The notes beneath the pieces were generated by a model. That model did not search any database and was not told the origin of the DNA. It saw only the letters and a program-made list of their open reading frames with translations. A stretch of DNA of 64,000 bases from Flavobacterium nitrogenifigens (lineage in GTDB: Bacteria; Bacteroidota; Bacteroidia; Flavobacteriales; Flavobacteriaceae). The stretch is from contig NZ_QJRI01000176.1 in assembly GCF_003254565.1 (NCBI RefSeq), positions 1 through 64,000 of the forward strand. Direction: 5' to 3'. The number at the start of each line of letters is the position of its first letter. The first letter of the stretch is position 1. Below are positions 16,913 through 25,473 of this stretch, piece by piece. Position numbers and translations under genes: made by a program.

Positions 16913-17389
16913 TTAGTTTTTTAATAAATCTGCCCTATGTTTTTCTGAAAGACAAGGCTCAGCAAATTCTATAATTTCTTTAGATTCATATTCATTGAGA
17001 AGACTTCTTACTAACGAATAATCTATATCTTTAGCTATTTCTGCTGCAAAAAAAGTTTCGTTCAATCCTTCAGACAGGCAATTAAGCGCTTTTAATTTTT
17101 CTCTGATGATTTCCTTGTCAAATCCTTTTTCTAGAACAGCCACCTGAATAATCGAATTTCCAGAATTTTGAATCGTTTTTCTATGCATAAAACGTTCTTC
17201 TGTTTCGTCATATTCGGCATAAAAAATGTCATCTGTAGCAATCAAAGGACCAAAAAATGGAATATTATCCAGTTTGAAAAGCCCTTTTTCCAGATCAATA
17301 ATTTCTGCCCACATAGTTTCTGACACAACTTCGTCTAGATAATCACTATAGTATTTAAATAATATTTTCTTATGAGTTTCCTGTTCCAT
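16913..17389 (-). CDS. DUF4265-family protein
   Basis: 158 aa, soluble. The DUF4265 core is visible as VSETMWAEIIDLEKGLFKLDNIPFFGPLIATDDI, split here across its first half, then FYAEYDETEERF and EGLNETFFAAEIAKDIDYSLV. The function is unknown; the family often occurs beside toxin or immunity genes, but nothing of that kind is here. Its start overlaps the upstream VOC gene's stop by one base, so the two are translationally coupled. Confidence 0.8.
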   Translation of the reverse strand: MEQETHKKILFKYYSDYLDEVVSETMWAEIIDLEKGLFKLDNIPFFGPLIATDDIFYAEYDETEERFMHRKTIQNSGNSIIQVAVLEKGFDKEIIREKLKALNCLSEGLNETFFAAEIAKDIDYSLVRSLLNEYESKEIIEFAEPCLSEKHRADLLKN

Positions 17390-17781
17390 TATTCAATTTC
17401 GCTAATTACAGCTTTTAAGGGAGATATTACGATTCTATAACCATCTGGATCCTGAATCATTTTTCCGTTTTCATTCCAAAAAGGATTCAGCGATGGTATA
17501 ACTGTAATATTGTGCTGCGTTAATTTATGTACTAATTTATCGTAATCCACAATAGTTTTTGGGTATAAGACCATAACATCGTCTTCATCAAAAGTATGTT
17601 TTGCCACAACTTGGGATTGAGTAAACTCAAAATGCCACTCTAAACCAGGTTTTCCGATAAAAACACCATCATAATTGTTATGATGTTCAAATCCGCCCAA
17701 TCGTTCAAATCCGAGCACATCAACATAAAAATTTTCAATTCTTTCTAAATCATTCGTATGTCTGGCTACTCTCAAAAACAT
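17389..17781 (-). CDS. VOC-family protein (glyoxalase/bleomycin-resistance fold)
   Basis: 130 aa. FLRVARHTNDLERIENFYVDVLGFERLGGFE opens the fold and IQDPDGYRIVISP closes it. H7-like His in ARHT and the Glu in GLEWHFEFTQS sit at the usual metal-ligand positions. It is middle gene of a DinB-VOC-DUF4265 run with a 3-bp gap upstream and a 1-bp overlap downstream. Confidence 0.85.
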   Translation of the reverse strand: MFLRVARHTNDLERIENFYVDVLGFERLGGFEHHNNYDGVFIGKPGLEWHFEFTQSQVVAKHTFDEDDVMVLYPKTIVDYDKLVHKLTQHNITVIPSLNPFWNENGKMIQDPDGYRIVISPLKAVISEIE

Positions 17782-17784
17782 AAT

Positions 17785-18225
17785 TTATGCTCTTATTTGA
17801 TTAATATGATGTTCTAAATGTTCAACATAATCGGTCATTAAAAACCTTAAATCAATTACAGATTCGTCGGCCAAAATGATTTTATAATCTAAAGCTTTTT
17901 CATCAACAGACTTCATCAATCTCACCATCTGCTTGTTTATTGAATACCACAACTGAGTAAGCTCCTGAATATCTATTTTCTGATATTGATTTAAATTTAC
18001 TAAATCTGTTTGGTTATAAGGTCTATGGTGATATGGCTTTTCTGCATAATTAATCTCAGTAAAACGTACTAGATTGTGAATTGCAGAATCTACCAAGTGC
18101 CCTAAAATCTCTTTTTTAGACCATTTACCAGGATTTTTAACTTCTAAAACTTCGTTCTGTATTGTTGGAATGTAATTTACATTTTCATCCAATAACTTTT
18201 CAAATTTAAGAATAGCGTTTTGCAT
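17785..18225 (-). CDS. DinB-family (DinB_2) four-helix protein
   Basis: 146 aa. The family's metal-binding histidines are recognisable: KWSKKEILGHLVDSAIHNLVRF (first His), and the final YVEHLEHHINQIRA (His pair). DinB-like four-helix bundles bind a divalent metal and many transfer thiols such as bacillithiol, but this is not known for this member. It lies 11 bp downstream of the nucleoside phosphorylase stop, so the four genes may be one transcript. Confidence 0.86.
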   Translation of the reverse strand: MQNAILKFEKLLDENVNYIPTIQNEVLEVKNPGKWSKKEILGHLVDSAIHNLVRFTEINYAEKPYHHRPYNQTDLVNLNQYQKIDIQELTQLWYSINKQMVRLMKSVDEKALDYKIILADESVIDLRFLMTDYVEHLEHHINQIRA

Positions 18226-18236
18226 AAATAATCAGA

Positions 18237-19106
18237 TTAATTGCCTGCTAATTTATTCAACGTATAAGCAATCAGTTCGTCAACAGATTTGTACGGATCT
18301 GCACTGAAAGTTCCAGAAGCACGGTTAGCAATAATAGCGTTCAGCGATAAAGCATTATGGCCTAAAAGAGCTGAAAGTCCGTAAATTGCCGCAGTTTCCA
18401 TTTCTAAATTAGTGATTTTAGTTTCGTTAAAACTAAAATTATCCATTTTATTGTTTAATTCTTCGTCTTGAATATTTAGACGCAAAACTCTTCCCTGCGG
18501 TCCGTAAAATCCTCCAGCAGTTGCTGTAATCCCTTTAAAAATTCGGTCTGATTCAATTAATTTTTCTAGTTTTTCTGAACACTGCGTAACATAAGGTTTT
18601 CCTTTTTTAGGATCCCAATTGGTATGTTTTACAAATGCATCCTCAATTTCTGTAATCGAAACATTGTCGATCAAGTAGGAGCGAAGCATATTGTCTAATC
18701 CTAAACCAAACTTAGACATTACAAAACTATCAACTGGAATATCTTCCTGCAATGAACCCGAAGTTCCAATTCTGATAATATTCAAAGAAGTTAATTTCTC
18801 TTTTGGCTGACGTGTTCTAAGATCGATATTTACTAAAGCATCTAATTCGTTTAGTACAATATCAATATTATCAGGGCCAATTCCTGTAGAAACTACCGAA
18901 ATTCTTTTACCTTTATAAATACCGGTTTGGGTTTTAAACTCTCTCTTTTGAGCAGAATGTTCGATTGAGTCGAAAAACTGAGTGATTTTTTCTACTCTGT
19001 TTTGGTCACCAACAAAGATAATGTCGTGTGCTATATGTTCAGGACGAAGGTTTAAATGGTAAACGCTTCCGTCAGGATTTAATATTAATTCTGAAGATTG
19101 TATCAT
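18237..19106 (-). CDS. Nucleoside phosphorylase (uridine phosphorylase-like)
   Basis: 289 aa of the PNP/UDP phosphorylase family. It carries out phosphorolysis of nucleosides for salvage. The motif IIRIGTSGSLQEDIPVDSFVMS contains the phosphate and ribose loop. TNLEMETAAIYGLSALLGH has the M-E pair that contacts ribose, and NLRPEHIAHDIIFVGDQNRV is the N-terminal loop. Base preference cannot be fixed here, but the layout is nearer to uridine phosphorylase. Cytosolic. Confidence 0.87.
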   Translation of the reverse strand: MIQSSELILNPDGSVYHLNLRPEHIAHDIIFVGDQNRVEKITQFFDSIEHSAQKREFKTQTGIYKGKRISVVSTGIGPDNIDIVLNELDALVNIDLRTRQPKEKLTSLNIIRIGTSGSLQEDIPVDSFVMSKFGLGLDNMLRSYLIDNVSITEIEDAFVKHTNWDPKKGKPYVTQCSEKLEKLIESDRIFKGITATAGGFYGPQGRVLRLNIQDEELNNKMDNFSFNETKITNLEMETAAIYGLSALLGHNALSLNAIIANRASGTFSADPYKSVDELIAYTLNKLAGN

Positions 19107-19155
19107 TTCTGTTTAAGTTGCTAAGTTTCTAAGGTGTTAAGATTTGAGTTTTTTT

Positions 19156-19221
19156 GTTTCAAGTTTCAAGTTTCAAGTTTCACGTTATATGCAGAACTTG
19201 AAACTTTAAACATGAAACTTT
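19156..19221. repeat. GTTTCAAG inverted-repeat element, copy 1
   Basis: Three successive GTTTCAA heptamers plus GTTTCACG face the arm AACTTGAAACTTTAAACATG across a short loop. It is one of six such elements here (others at 26389, 30491, 45404, 56019 and 59062) and all are intergenic. Confidence 0.85.
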
Positions 19222-19233
19222 TAAACAAATTAA

Positions 19234-19566
19234 TTATCCACCTACACGTTTGGTTTTGAATCCTTTTTCTTTTAGGATTGCCATTATTTTATCTCGGTAA
19301 TCGCCTTGAATTATAATCGAATCGTCTTTAAAAGTTCCGCCAACACTTAATTTGGTTTTGATTTCTTTGGCTAAGATTTTAAAATCTTCATCAGAACCTT
19401 CGTAACCTTCAATAATAGTGGTTGGTTTTCCTTTTCTTTTTTCAAATTTGCAAATCATAGGTTCCTTCTGAACATAAAGAACGTGTTCTTGTTCTTCAAC
19501 TTGTTCAGGCTCATTTGATTCAACATGATCTGGAAACAGATTCTTTAATTGGTCTTTTAAGTCCAT
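19234..19566 (-). CDS. SUI1/eIF1-like translation factor (YciH type)
   Basis: 110 aa. A variable acidic N-terminus (about residues 1-35) is followed by the SUI1 fold: CKFEKRKGKPTTIIEGYEG, then LAKEIKTKLSVGGTFKDDSI and IQGDYRDKIMAILKEKGFKTKRVGG (split across the fold). Bacterial YciH is a homologue of eukaryotic eIF1 whose role in start-codon choice is only partly known. It stands alone, between two repeat elements. Confidence 0.9.
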   Translation of the reverse strand: MDLKDQLKNLFPDHVESNEPEQVEEQEHVLYVQKEPMICKFEKRKGKPTTIIEGYEGSDEDFKILAKEIKTKLSVGGTFKDDSIIIQGDYRDKIMAILKEKGFKTKRVGG

Positions 19567-19617
19567 ATTTTTCTTATTCTAAAAATAAATTTTCAAGCAT
19601 AAAGATATCTAAAAATT

Positions 19618-19656
19618 AAATTCCAAACCCCAAGAAAAACTTGGAATTTGGAATTT
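19618..19656. repeat. ATTCCAAATTCC-family inverted repeat
   Basis: AAATTCCAAACCCCAAG faces CTTGGAATTTGGAATTT. The same words recur as larger arms around 33370-33495 and 53205-53480. It lies just after the 2OG oxygenase gene and may work as its 3' hairpin. Confidence 0.7.
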
Positions 19657-19679
19657 TTATATCTAGAAAATATTTAAGT

Positions 19680-20630
19680 TTATTTTTTGATTAAACCTAA
19701 TTCTACTAAACGTTCATACAAGAACTCTCCAGCTGTAATATCTTCGTATTTCTTTGGATTTTCTTCATCAATACAATTTTCAAGACAATCCAAACGCATA
19801 TCGCTTACTGGGTGCATGAAAAACGGAATTGAATAGCGTGAAGTTCCCCACAACTCTCTTGGCGGATTTACCACTTGGTGAATTGTAGATTTCAATTTAT
19901 TGTTGGTATGTCTAGACAACATATCACCAACATTGATTACCAATTCGTCATCTTCTGCAATGGCATCAATCCAGTCGCCATTATGATTTTGAACTTGCAA
20001 TCCTCTTCCTTGAGCTCCCATCAACAATGTGATCAAGTTGATATCACCATGAGCCGCTGCACGAATTGCATTTTCTGGCTCTGAAGTAATAGGAGGGTAG
20101 TGGATAGGTCTTAAAATTGAGTTTCCTTCTTTTGCATAGTTATCAAAATAAAACTCATCTAGACCTAAATGTAAAGCCAAAGCTCTTAATACATAAACAC
20201 CTGTTTTCTCCAATTTTTGGTATGCATCTTTACCAACCACATTAAAACGTGGTAATTCAGTAACTTCCACATTGTCTGGGTATTCAGAAGCCCATCTTGA
20301 AGCTGCGTCTACGTATTGGCCAAAATGCCAAAATTCTTTTAAATCTCCTTCTTTGCGTCCTTTAGCATGTTCTTTTCCAAAAGAAACATAACCTCTTTGT
20401 CCGCCGATTCCAGGAATTTCATATTTATGCTTAGTTTCTATTGGCAAGGCGAAAAAGTTTCTAATTTCACCATAAAGTTCGTCTACCAACTGATCATCAA
20501 GAAAATGACCTTTTAAGGCTACGAAGCCAATGTTTTCAAATGCACTGCCGATTTCATTTACAAATTTTTGTTTACGTTTCGGGTCGTCCGAAAGGAAATC
20601 ACGTAAGTCTACACTAGGAATGTTTTGCAT
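19680..20630 (-). CDS. 2-oxoglutarate/Fe(II)-dependent oxygenase (isopenicillin N synthase family)
   Basis: 316 aa. An N-terminal DIOX_N part begins IPSVDLRDFLSDDPKRK. The C-terminal double-stranded helix has the Fe ligands H-x-D in RAAAHGDINLITLLMG and the distal His in STIHQVVNPP, followed by RYSIPFF, whose R-x-S pair binds 2-oxoglutarate. The substrate is unknown. Many such proteins in Bacteroidota are annotated generally, and no biosynthetic cluster surrounds this one. Confidence 0.87.
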   Translation of the reverse strand: MQNIPSVDLRDFLSDDPKRKQKFVNEIGSAFENIGFVALKGHFLDDQLVDELYGEIRNFFALPIETKHKYEIPGIGGQRGYVSFGKEHAKGRKEGDLKEFWHFGQYVDAASRWASEYPDNVEVTELPRFNVVGKDAYQKLEKTGVYVLRALALHLGLDEFYFDNYAKEGNSILRPIHYPPITSEPENAIRAAAHGDINLITLLMGAQGRGLQVQNHNGDWIDAIAEDDELVINVGDMLSRHTNNKLKSTIHQVVNPPRELWGTSRYSIPFFMHPVSDMRLDCLENCIDEENPKKYEDITAGEFLYERLVELGLIKK

Positions 20631-20787
20631 ACTTTACATTTTTTATTTTAAAGAAGAAAGGTGTCATAAGTACCTTTCGCTAACAAAGGTAGATAATATT
20701 TTAGAAAATAATCTTAAGCTCAGGCATTAAAAGCAAATTTCTGATTAAAATTTTATTTAGTATTCTAATAAAACAGCAGCAATTTGT

Positions 20788-20795
20788 TATATTTG
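20788..20795 (+). promoter_or_regulatory. Candidate -7 promoter element for the BCKDH E1 gene
   Basis: TATATTTG, an exact TAnnTTTG box, lies 24 bp before the ATG at 20820. No clear TTG was found at the expected -33 spacing, so the promoter is only probable. Confidence 0.45.
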
Positions 20796-20819
20796 AAACA
20801 CTAAAAAACAAAAAAATAC

Positions 20820-22796
20820 ATGATCTTTTACCGCCAAAACCTGACTGACGCGCAATTATTAGATTTATACAAAAAAATACTAAAACCACGATTGATCGAA
20901 GAAAAGATGCTTATCTTGATTCGACAAGGAAAAGTCTCCAAATGGTTCTCTGGAATAGGACAAGAAGCCATAGCTGTTGGTGTAACCGCTGTTTTAGACC
21001 AATCTGAATATGTGCTTCCAATGCATCGAAACCTTGGTGTATTTACGACTAGAGAAATTCCGTTACATCGTTTGTTTTCGCAATGGCAGGGAAAAGCAAA
21101 TGGTTTTACAAAAGGCCGCGATAGAAGTTTTCACTTTGGAACTCAAGAATATAATATCATTGGAATGATTTCGCATTTGGGGCCGCAGTTAGGAATTGCT
21201 GACGGAATCGCCCTTGCGAATAAACTTCAAGACAATAAAAAAATTACCGCTGTTTTTACTGGTGAAGGCGCTACAAGTGAAGGCGATTTTCACGAAGCTC
21301 TAAATATTGCAGCTGTTTGGAAACTGCCTGTAATGTTTATTATAGAAAATAATGGTTACGGACTTTCTACACCAACCAATGAGCAATATGCCTGTGAAAA
21401 TCTTGCAGACAAAGGAATTGGTTACGGAATTGAGAGCTGGATTATTGACGGAAATAATATTGTAGAAATTTATAATAAACTGTCTCAGCTAAAGAAAGAA
21501 ATGCAGGAAGATCCACGTCCTATTTTATTGGAGTTTAAAACTTTTAGAATGCGTGGGCATGAAGAGGCAAGTGGCACAAAATATGTTCCGCAAGAATTAA
21601 TGGATCAATGGGAACTTAGAGATCCCGTTACGAATTATAGAAAATATTTAACTGAAAACGGAATTCTAACCGCTGAATTAGATGAACAATTTCATACCGA
21701 AATTAAACACGAAATAGATGAAAACTGGGCAATAGCCAATGCCGAACCAGAAATAAAACCAACTTATAGCGGAGAATTAAATGATGTTTACAAAGAATAT
21801 CAATATGAGGAATATAGCCATAATTCAGATTCAGAGAATATTCGTTTTATAGATGCTATTCGAAATAGTCTGGAACAATCTATGTGGCGCCATAAAAATC
21901 TTGTAATCATGGGACAGGATATCGCCGAATACGGTGGTGCTTTTAAAATTACAGAAAGTTTTGTTGATGCTTTTGGAAAAGACAGAATACGCAATACGCC
22001 AATCTGCGAAAGCGCTGTAATTTCGACAGGAATGGGACTTTCTATTAATGGGTATAAAGCAATTGTAGAAATGCAATTCGCTGATTTTGTTTCGTCTGGA
22101 TTTAATCCGATTGTGAATCTTTTGGCTAAATCTCATTATCGCTGGGGCGAAAAAGCCGATATTGTCGTTCGTATGCCTTGCGGCGGAGGAACTCAGGCTG
22201 GGCCATTTCACTCTCAGACCAATGAAGCTTGGTTTACTAAAACTCCAGGTTTAAAAGTAGTTTATCCAGCATTTCCGTATGATGCAAAAGGACTTTTGAA
22301 TACTGCAATTAACGACCCAAATCCTGTTTTATTCTTCGAACATAAATTATTATATCGCAGTATTTATCAAGATGTTCCAAAAGACTATTATACTATTCCT
22401 TTAGGTAAAGCGGCTTTGGTAAAAGAAGGAAAATCGGTAACGATTATTGCTTTTGGAGCTACTGTTCATTGGGCTTTAGACACTTTAGCGCAACATCCAG
22501 AAATTAATGCTGATTTGATTGATTTAAGAACTTTACAGCCTCTTGATACAGAAACGATTTTTGCTTCGGTTAAAAAAACTGGAAAAGCTATAATCTACCA
22601 AGAAGACACCCTATTTGGCGGAATTGCAAGTGATATTTCGGCTTTAATTATGGAAAATTGCTTCGAATATCTAGATGCTCCTGTAAAACGTGTAGCGAGT
22701 TTAGATTCGCCAATTCCGTTTACAAAAGCGCTTGAAGATCAGTTTTTACCAAAAAACAGATTTGAGCAAGCTTTGAAAGAGTTACTAGAATATTAA
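20820..22796 (+). CDS. Branched-chain 2-oxoacid dehydrogenase E1, alpha and beta subunits fused
   Basis: 658 aa. It decarboxylates the 2-oxoacids of Leu, Ile and Val with thiamine diphosphate and passes the acyl group to E2. The alpha part (about residues 1-320) contains the ThDP motif GEGATSEGDFHEALN...ENNGYGLSTP; the beta part (about 335-658) begins IRFIDAIRNSLEQSMWRHKN and includes ESAVISTGMGLSINGYKAIVEMQFADF (split across the family block). Other bacteria use two genes; the fused form is usual in Bacteroidota. E2 and E3 genes are not in the window. Its last 19 codons are part of the 357-bp duplication that follows. Confidence 0.92.
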   Translation: MIFYRQNLTDAQLLDLYKKILKPRLIEEKMLILIRQGKVSKWFSGIGQEAIAVGVTAVLDQSEYVLPMHRNLGVFTTREIPLHRLFSQWQGKANGFTKGRDRSFHFGTQEYNIIGMISHLGPQLGIADGIALANKLQDNKKITAVFTGEGATSEGDFHEALNIAAVWKLPVMFIIENNGYGLSTPTNEQYACENLADKGIGYGIESWIIDGNNIVEIYNKLSQLKKEMQEDPRPILLEFKTFRMRGHEEASGTKYVPQELMDQWELRDPVTNYRKYLTENGILTAELDEQFHTEIKHEIDENWAIANAEPEIKPTYSGELNDVYKEYQYEEYSHNSDSENIRFIDAIRNSLEQSMWRHKNLVIMGQDIAEYGGAFKITESFVDAFGKDRIRNTPICESAVISTGMGLSINGYKAIVEMQFADFVSSGFNPIVNLLAKSHYRWGEKADIVVRMPCGGGTQAGPFHSQTNEAWFTKTPGLKVVYPAFPYDAKGLLNTAINDPNPVLFFEHKLLYRSIYQDVPKDYYTIPLGKAALVKEGKSVTIIAFGATVHWALDTLAQHPEINADLIDLRTLQPLDTETIFASVKKTGKAIIYQEDTLFGGIASDISALIMENCFEYLDAPVKRVASLDSPIPFTKALEDQFLPKNRFEQALKELLEY

Positions 22797-22803
22797 AAAT
22801 ATA

Positions 22804-22935
22804 AACACATAGAAACATAGCTTCTTGGAATCTATAAAAGGCGTTTCACTTGTTTAAATACACATAGCTATGTGTGAGAAACTAGTTTCTTTTATTTACC
22901 TTTTTAAGAAGCGATAAACTATGTTTCTATGTGTT
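22804..22935. repeat. Dispersed repeat, AACACATAG family, copy 2
   Basis: The ends AACACATAGAAACATAG and CTATGTTTCTATGTGTT are exact inverted repeats (17 bp). An inner palindrome ACACATAGCTATGTGT lies near the middle. 132 bp, non-coding. Confidence 0.88.
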
Positions 22936-22943
22936 CAAAAATT

Positions 22944-23093
22944 TTAGATTACCACAACTAAACGCTTTCCGTCAGGAACTTCTGCATTCCACATTTTTTC
23001 TATATCGGATAGATTTACTGTTTCAATATTTACTTTTAGTATATTTTTTGAAGCTAAAAGAAACATTTCAGGCAGTATTTCAGAAAATAATAA
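22944..23093 (-). pseudogene. 3'-end fragment of the MDR reductase gene
   Basis: Duplicate of the last 49 codons and stop of the gene at 23301-24272, in an intact frame. It differs from that gene at five sites: four synonymous and one Glu for Val. It has no start and is cut at the duplication joint. Confidence 0.9.
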
Positions 23094-23153
23094 GATCAGT
23101 TTTTACCAAAGAATAGATTCGAGCAAGCTTTGAAAGAGTTACTAGAATATTAA
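23094..23153 (+). pseudogene. 3'-end fragment of the BCKDH E1 gene
   Basis: Encodes the same last 19 residues (DQFLPKNRFEQALKELLEY) and stop as the real gene. It differs at three third-codon positions (AAG/AAA, AAT/AAC, TTC/TTT), all synonymous. It has no start. Confidence 0.9.
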
Positions 23154-23160
23154 AAATATA

Positions 23161-23292
23161 AACACATAGAAACATAGCTTCTTGGAATCTATAAAAGGCG
23201 TTTCACTTGTTTAAATACACATAGCTATGTGTGAGAAACTAGTTTCTTTTATTTACCTTTTTAAGAAGCGATAAACTATGTTTCTATGTGTT
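23161..23292. repeat. Dispersed repeat, AACACATAG family, copy 3
   Basis: Identical by eye to copy 2 at 22804-22935, as it was copied with the surrounding 357-bp unit. Confidence 0.88.
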
Positions 23293-23300
23293 CAAAAATT

Positions 23301-24272
23301 TTAGATTACCACAACTAAACGCTTTCCGTCAGGAACTTCCGCATTCCACATTTTTTCTATATCGGATAGATTTACTGTTTCAATATTTACTTTTAGTATA
23401 TTTTTTGAAGCCAAAAGAAACATTTCGGGCAGAATTACAGAAAATAATAATTTGACTTCTTCTTTTGTCCAGCTTCCTAATCCTGAACCCGATAATTGAA
23501 GATCTACACTTCGTAAAATCTGAGCTGATAATTGAATGGTATCTCCAGACATAGAACCTACAGAAACATATCGAGTTTTATGCGTAAAGTCTCCATTTCC
23601 TTTTAAAACTGAAAAGATAAGTTCTGCCGAATGTCCCCACAAGTAATCAATTACAATATCAATTGGAGTATTTTTATGGATTTCTCTTAGTTGGGAAACA
23701 AAAGATTCATCATCTTGTTTTAGAGAAACAATTTCATCGGCACCTAATTCTAAAAGGCTTTCTAGCGCTTTTTCGTTTCTTCCTGTAACAATTATTTTCT
23801 CTGCTCCATAATGTTTTGCAATTTGAACGGCCATTTGTCCCGTAAAACCAGTTGCACCATTTATTAAAACTGTTTCTCCCGGTTTTATTCCCGCTCTAAA
23901 ACGAAGAGCCATTGCCGAACCTGCAACTGCATTTGGCATCGCTGCGGCTGTTGCATCTTCGATTCCGTCTGGCAATACAACCATTCTGTTTTCCTCTACT
24001 AAAGCCTTCTCGGCAATCGTTCCAGAAATTCCGCGGACGTAAACTCTTGTTCCATTTTCTAAAACTCCAATTCCGTCGCTTCCTACAATAAATCCGTTTT
24101 GATTTTCTTTTTCTGAAGAATAATGATCTCCGCTTGCAATTCCTTTATCCAAATTCGTAATAGCTACTGCTTTTACCGAAACCAAAATTTCGTTTTCATT
24201 GGATGCAATTGGCTCTTCAAATTCTGCATATTTTGGAGATTCTCCTTTTTTATAAACTACTGCTGCTTTCAT
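23301..24272 (-). CDS. Zinc-type alcohol dehydrogenase / quinone oxidoreductase family (MDR) reductase
   Basis: 323 aa. A GroES-like N-terminal domain (about 1-120) is followed by a Rossmann domain with VLINGATGFTGQMAVQIAKHYGA (split across the nucleotide loop; GATGFTG resembles the AxxGxxG motif of zinc-free quinone reductases). No zinc-ligand cysteine cluster was seen, so a zinc-independent NAD(P)H reductase is likelier than an alcohol dehydrogenase. It lies directly downstream of a Crp/Fnr regulator on the same strand. Its last 49 codons are duplicated upstream. Confidence 0.87.
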   Translation of the reverse strand: MKAAVVYKKGESPKYAEFEEPIASNENEILVSVKAVAITNLDKGIASGDHYSSEKENQNGFIVGSDGIGVLENGTRVYVRGISGTIAEKALVEENRMVVLPDGIEDATAAAMPNAVAGSAMALRFRAGIKPGETVLINGATGFTGQMAVQIAKHYGAEKIIVTGRNEKALESLLELGADEIVSLKQDDESFVSQLREIHKNTPIDIVIDYLWGHSAELIFSVLKGNGDFTHKTRYVSVGSMSGDTIQLSAQILRSVDLQLSGSGLGSWTKEEVKLLFSVILPEMFLLASKNILKVNIETVNLSDIEKMWNAEVPDGKRLVVVI

Positions 24273-24397
24273 AATTATTAAATTTTATGAAGCAAAATTA
24301 GACAGCCGTTTATGGGCAGACGATAACATTTGTTATCAAATTTTTCTTTAAATCATATAAGTTATATAAGTCAATTTAAGTTTGACTAAAAAGTCAA

Positions 24398-24973
24398 TTA
24401 TTCTTTACTTAATAGTTTACTTTTTAGTCTGCTTAGATGCACAGTTGTTATTCCTAAATAAGAAGCGATATAATGTTGCGGAACACGCAATATGATTTGA
24501 GGCCTTTCTTTAATTAAATTAGAATAACGCTCTACAGGGGAATCTTTTATAAACGAAACGAAATATTTCATATAATCAAAAGTACGCTCAAAAAGCTTAT
24601 TAATGAGACTATCTCTCAATTCAGGGATCTCTTTGATTTCTTCTAGAATTTTATCCAGATCATTTTTATGAATCCACCACAAAACTGAAGGCTCAATCGT
24701 TTCAATATTGGTCGGACTCGGAAGTTTCTTCATGAAACTTTCGATAGAAGCAACGCTCTCATTTTCAAAAAAGAATTGCGTAGTGAGATCTTTTCCGTTA
24801 TTGTTAAACCAAACCCGAATACAGCCTTTTTCTATGATATAAAGTTTTTTTGAAACTTCACCTTCTTCTAAAAGGGTTGTTTTAGCAGGAACTTCAATTC
24901 GGTTAAAATAACTGATATATTCCCTCCATTTTTCGTCGGTTAAAGGAAATTTATTTCGGAATTGGTTGAACAT
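24398..24973 (-). CDS. Crp/Fnr-family transcriptional regulator
   Basis: 191 aa. A cNMP-like beta roll (about residues 20-120: EVPAKTTLLEEGEVSKKLYIIEKGCIRVWF type) and a winged helix at the C-terminus (RVPQHYIASYLGITTVHLSRLKSKL). No Fe-S cysteines. The gene precedes the MDR reductase by 125 bp, forming the second regulator-enzyme pair in the window; the two Crp/Fnr proteins share the ASY-G...LSR recognition helix layout. Confidence 0.88.
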   Translation of the reverse strand: MFNQFRNKFPLTDEKWREYISYFNRIEVPAKTTLLEEGEVSKKLYIIEKGCIRVWFNNNGKDLTTQFFFENESVASIESFMKKLPSPTNIETIEPSVLWWIHKNDLDKILEEIKEIPELRDSLINKLFERTFDYMKYFVSFIKDSPVERYSNLIKERPQIILRVPQHYIASYLGITTVHLSRLKSKLLSKE

Positions 24974-25000
24974 TGATTTATTCTAAAATTTTAAATTGTT

Positions 25001-25468
25001 TTAATCAGAACTATATCCTGCTTCTGTTGCTAAAATATGAAAGAGTACTAGATTTAAAAATTCTAGGTTTTCATCATTTATACTTAAAAATATCTTTGGA
25101 TTTGAAACCCAACTTTTCTGTTTTAATTGAGAAATTCTAGTTTCTTTAAAATAGTAGGAAAAATTCCCATCTATAGCGATAAAATAATCTTGTTTTGTAT
25201 ACAATCTTTTGTCAGTATCAAAAACTATTCTCGTGTCTGTTATTTCTACTATTTCCTCCTTAACCAATTCATTTTGAAATAAAATCTTATAAGAAGATTT
25301 TATTAGAGTCATTTTATATTTCACCTCTAAAAGCAAAATATCATCATGATTGTAAATTTCTGTAACCCTATTTGTCCAGTTGGATTTTACCTTAGAATAA
25401 AATAACAATTCATTATTTTTATAAACGTATAAACTTCGTTTTTTATCTTGAAGAATTTCTATTTCCAT
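25001..25468 (-). CDS. Protein of unknown function, beta-rich
   Basis: About 155 aa from the ATG at 25468 (MEIEILQDKK). The frame opens at a GTG at 25477, but this would overlap the upstream stop. It is rich in alternating hydrophobic and polar residues with KSSYKILFQNELVKEEIVEI, suggesting beta strands. A faint similarity to LURP-one/tubby-like folds is only an impression. No signal peptide. It follows a 135-aa gene closely. Confidence 0.6.
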   Translation of the reverse strand: MEIEILQDKKRSLYVYKNNELLFYSKVKSNWTNRVTEIYNHDDILLLEVKYKMTLIKSSYKILFQNELVKEEIVEITDTRIVFDTDKRLYTKQDYFIAIDGNFSYYFKETRISQLKQKSWVSNPKIFLSINDENLEFLNLVLFHILATEAGYSSD

Positions 25469-25473
25469 TAAAA

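Larger units (their letters stand above)
22737..23093. repeat. 357-bp direct duplication, upstream copy
   Basis: Contains the last 19 codons and stop of the BCKDH E1 gene, the AACACATAG repeat, and a 49-codon 3' end of the reductase gene. It repeats at 23094-23450 with a period of exactly 357. By eye I count 8 differences: 3 in the E1 end and 5 in the reductase end, none in between. Confidence 0.93.
23094..23450. repeat. 357-bp direct duplication, downstream copy
   Basis: Second copy of the unit described for 22737-23093. Its outer part is the 3' end of the working reductase gene. The joint with copy 1 reads AATAATAA|GATCAG, with an AA microhomology. Confidence 0.93.

Noticed and set aside
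20820..22796. Frame fusion error joining two E1 genes
   Set aside because: The fused alpha-beta E1 form is usual in Bacteroidota, and the linker is in frame with no stop or homopolymer at the joint.
22931..23116. Plus-strand 61-aa frame in the duplicated region
   Set aside because: It spans the duplication joint and runs antisense to the reductase fragment; not a gene.
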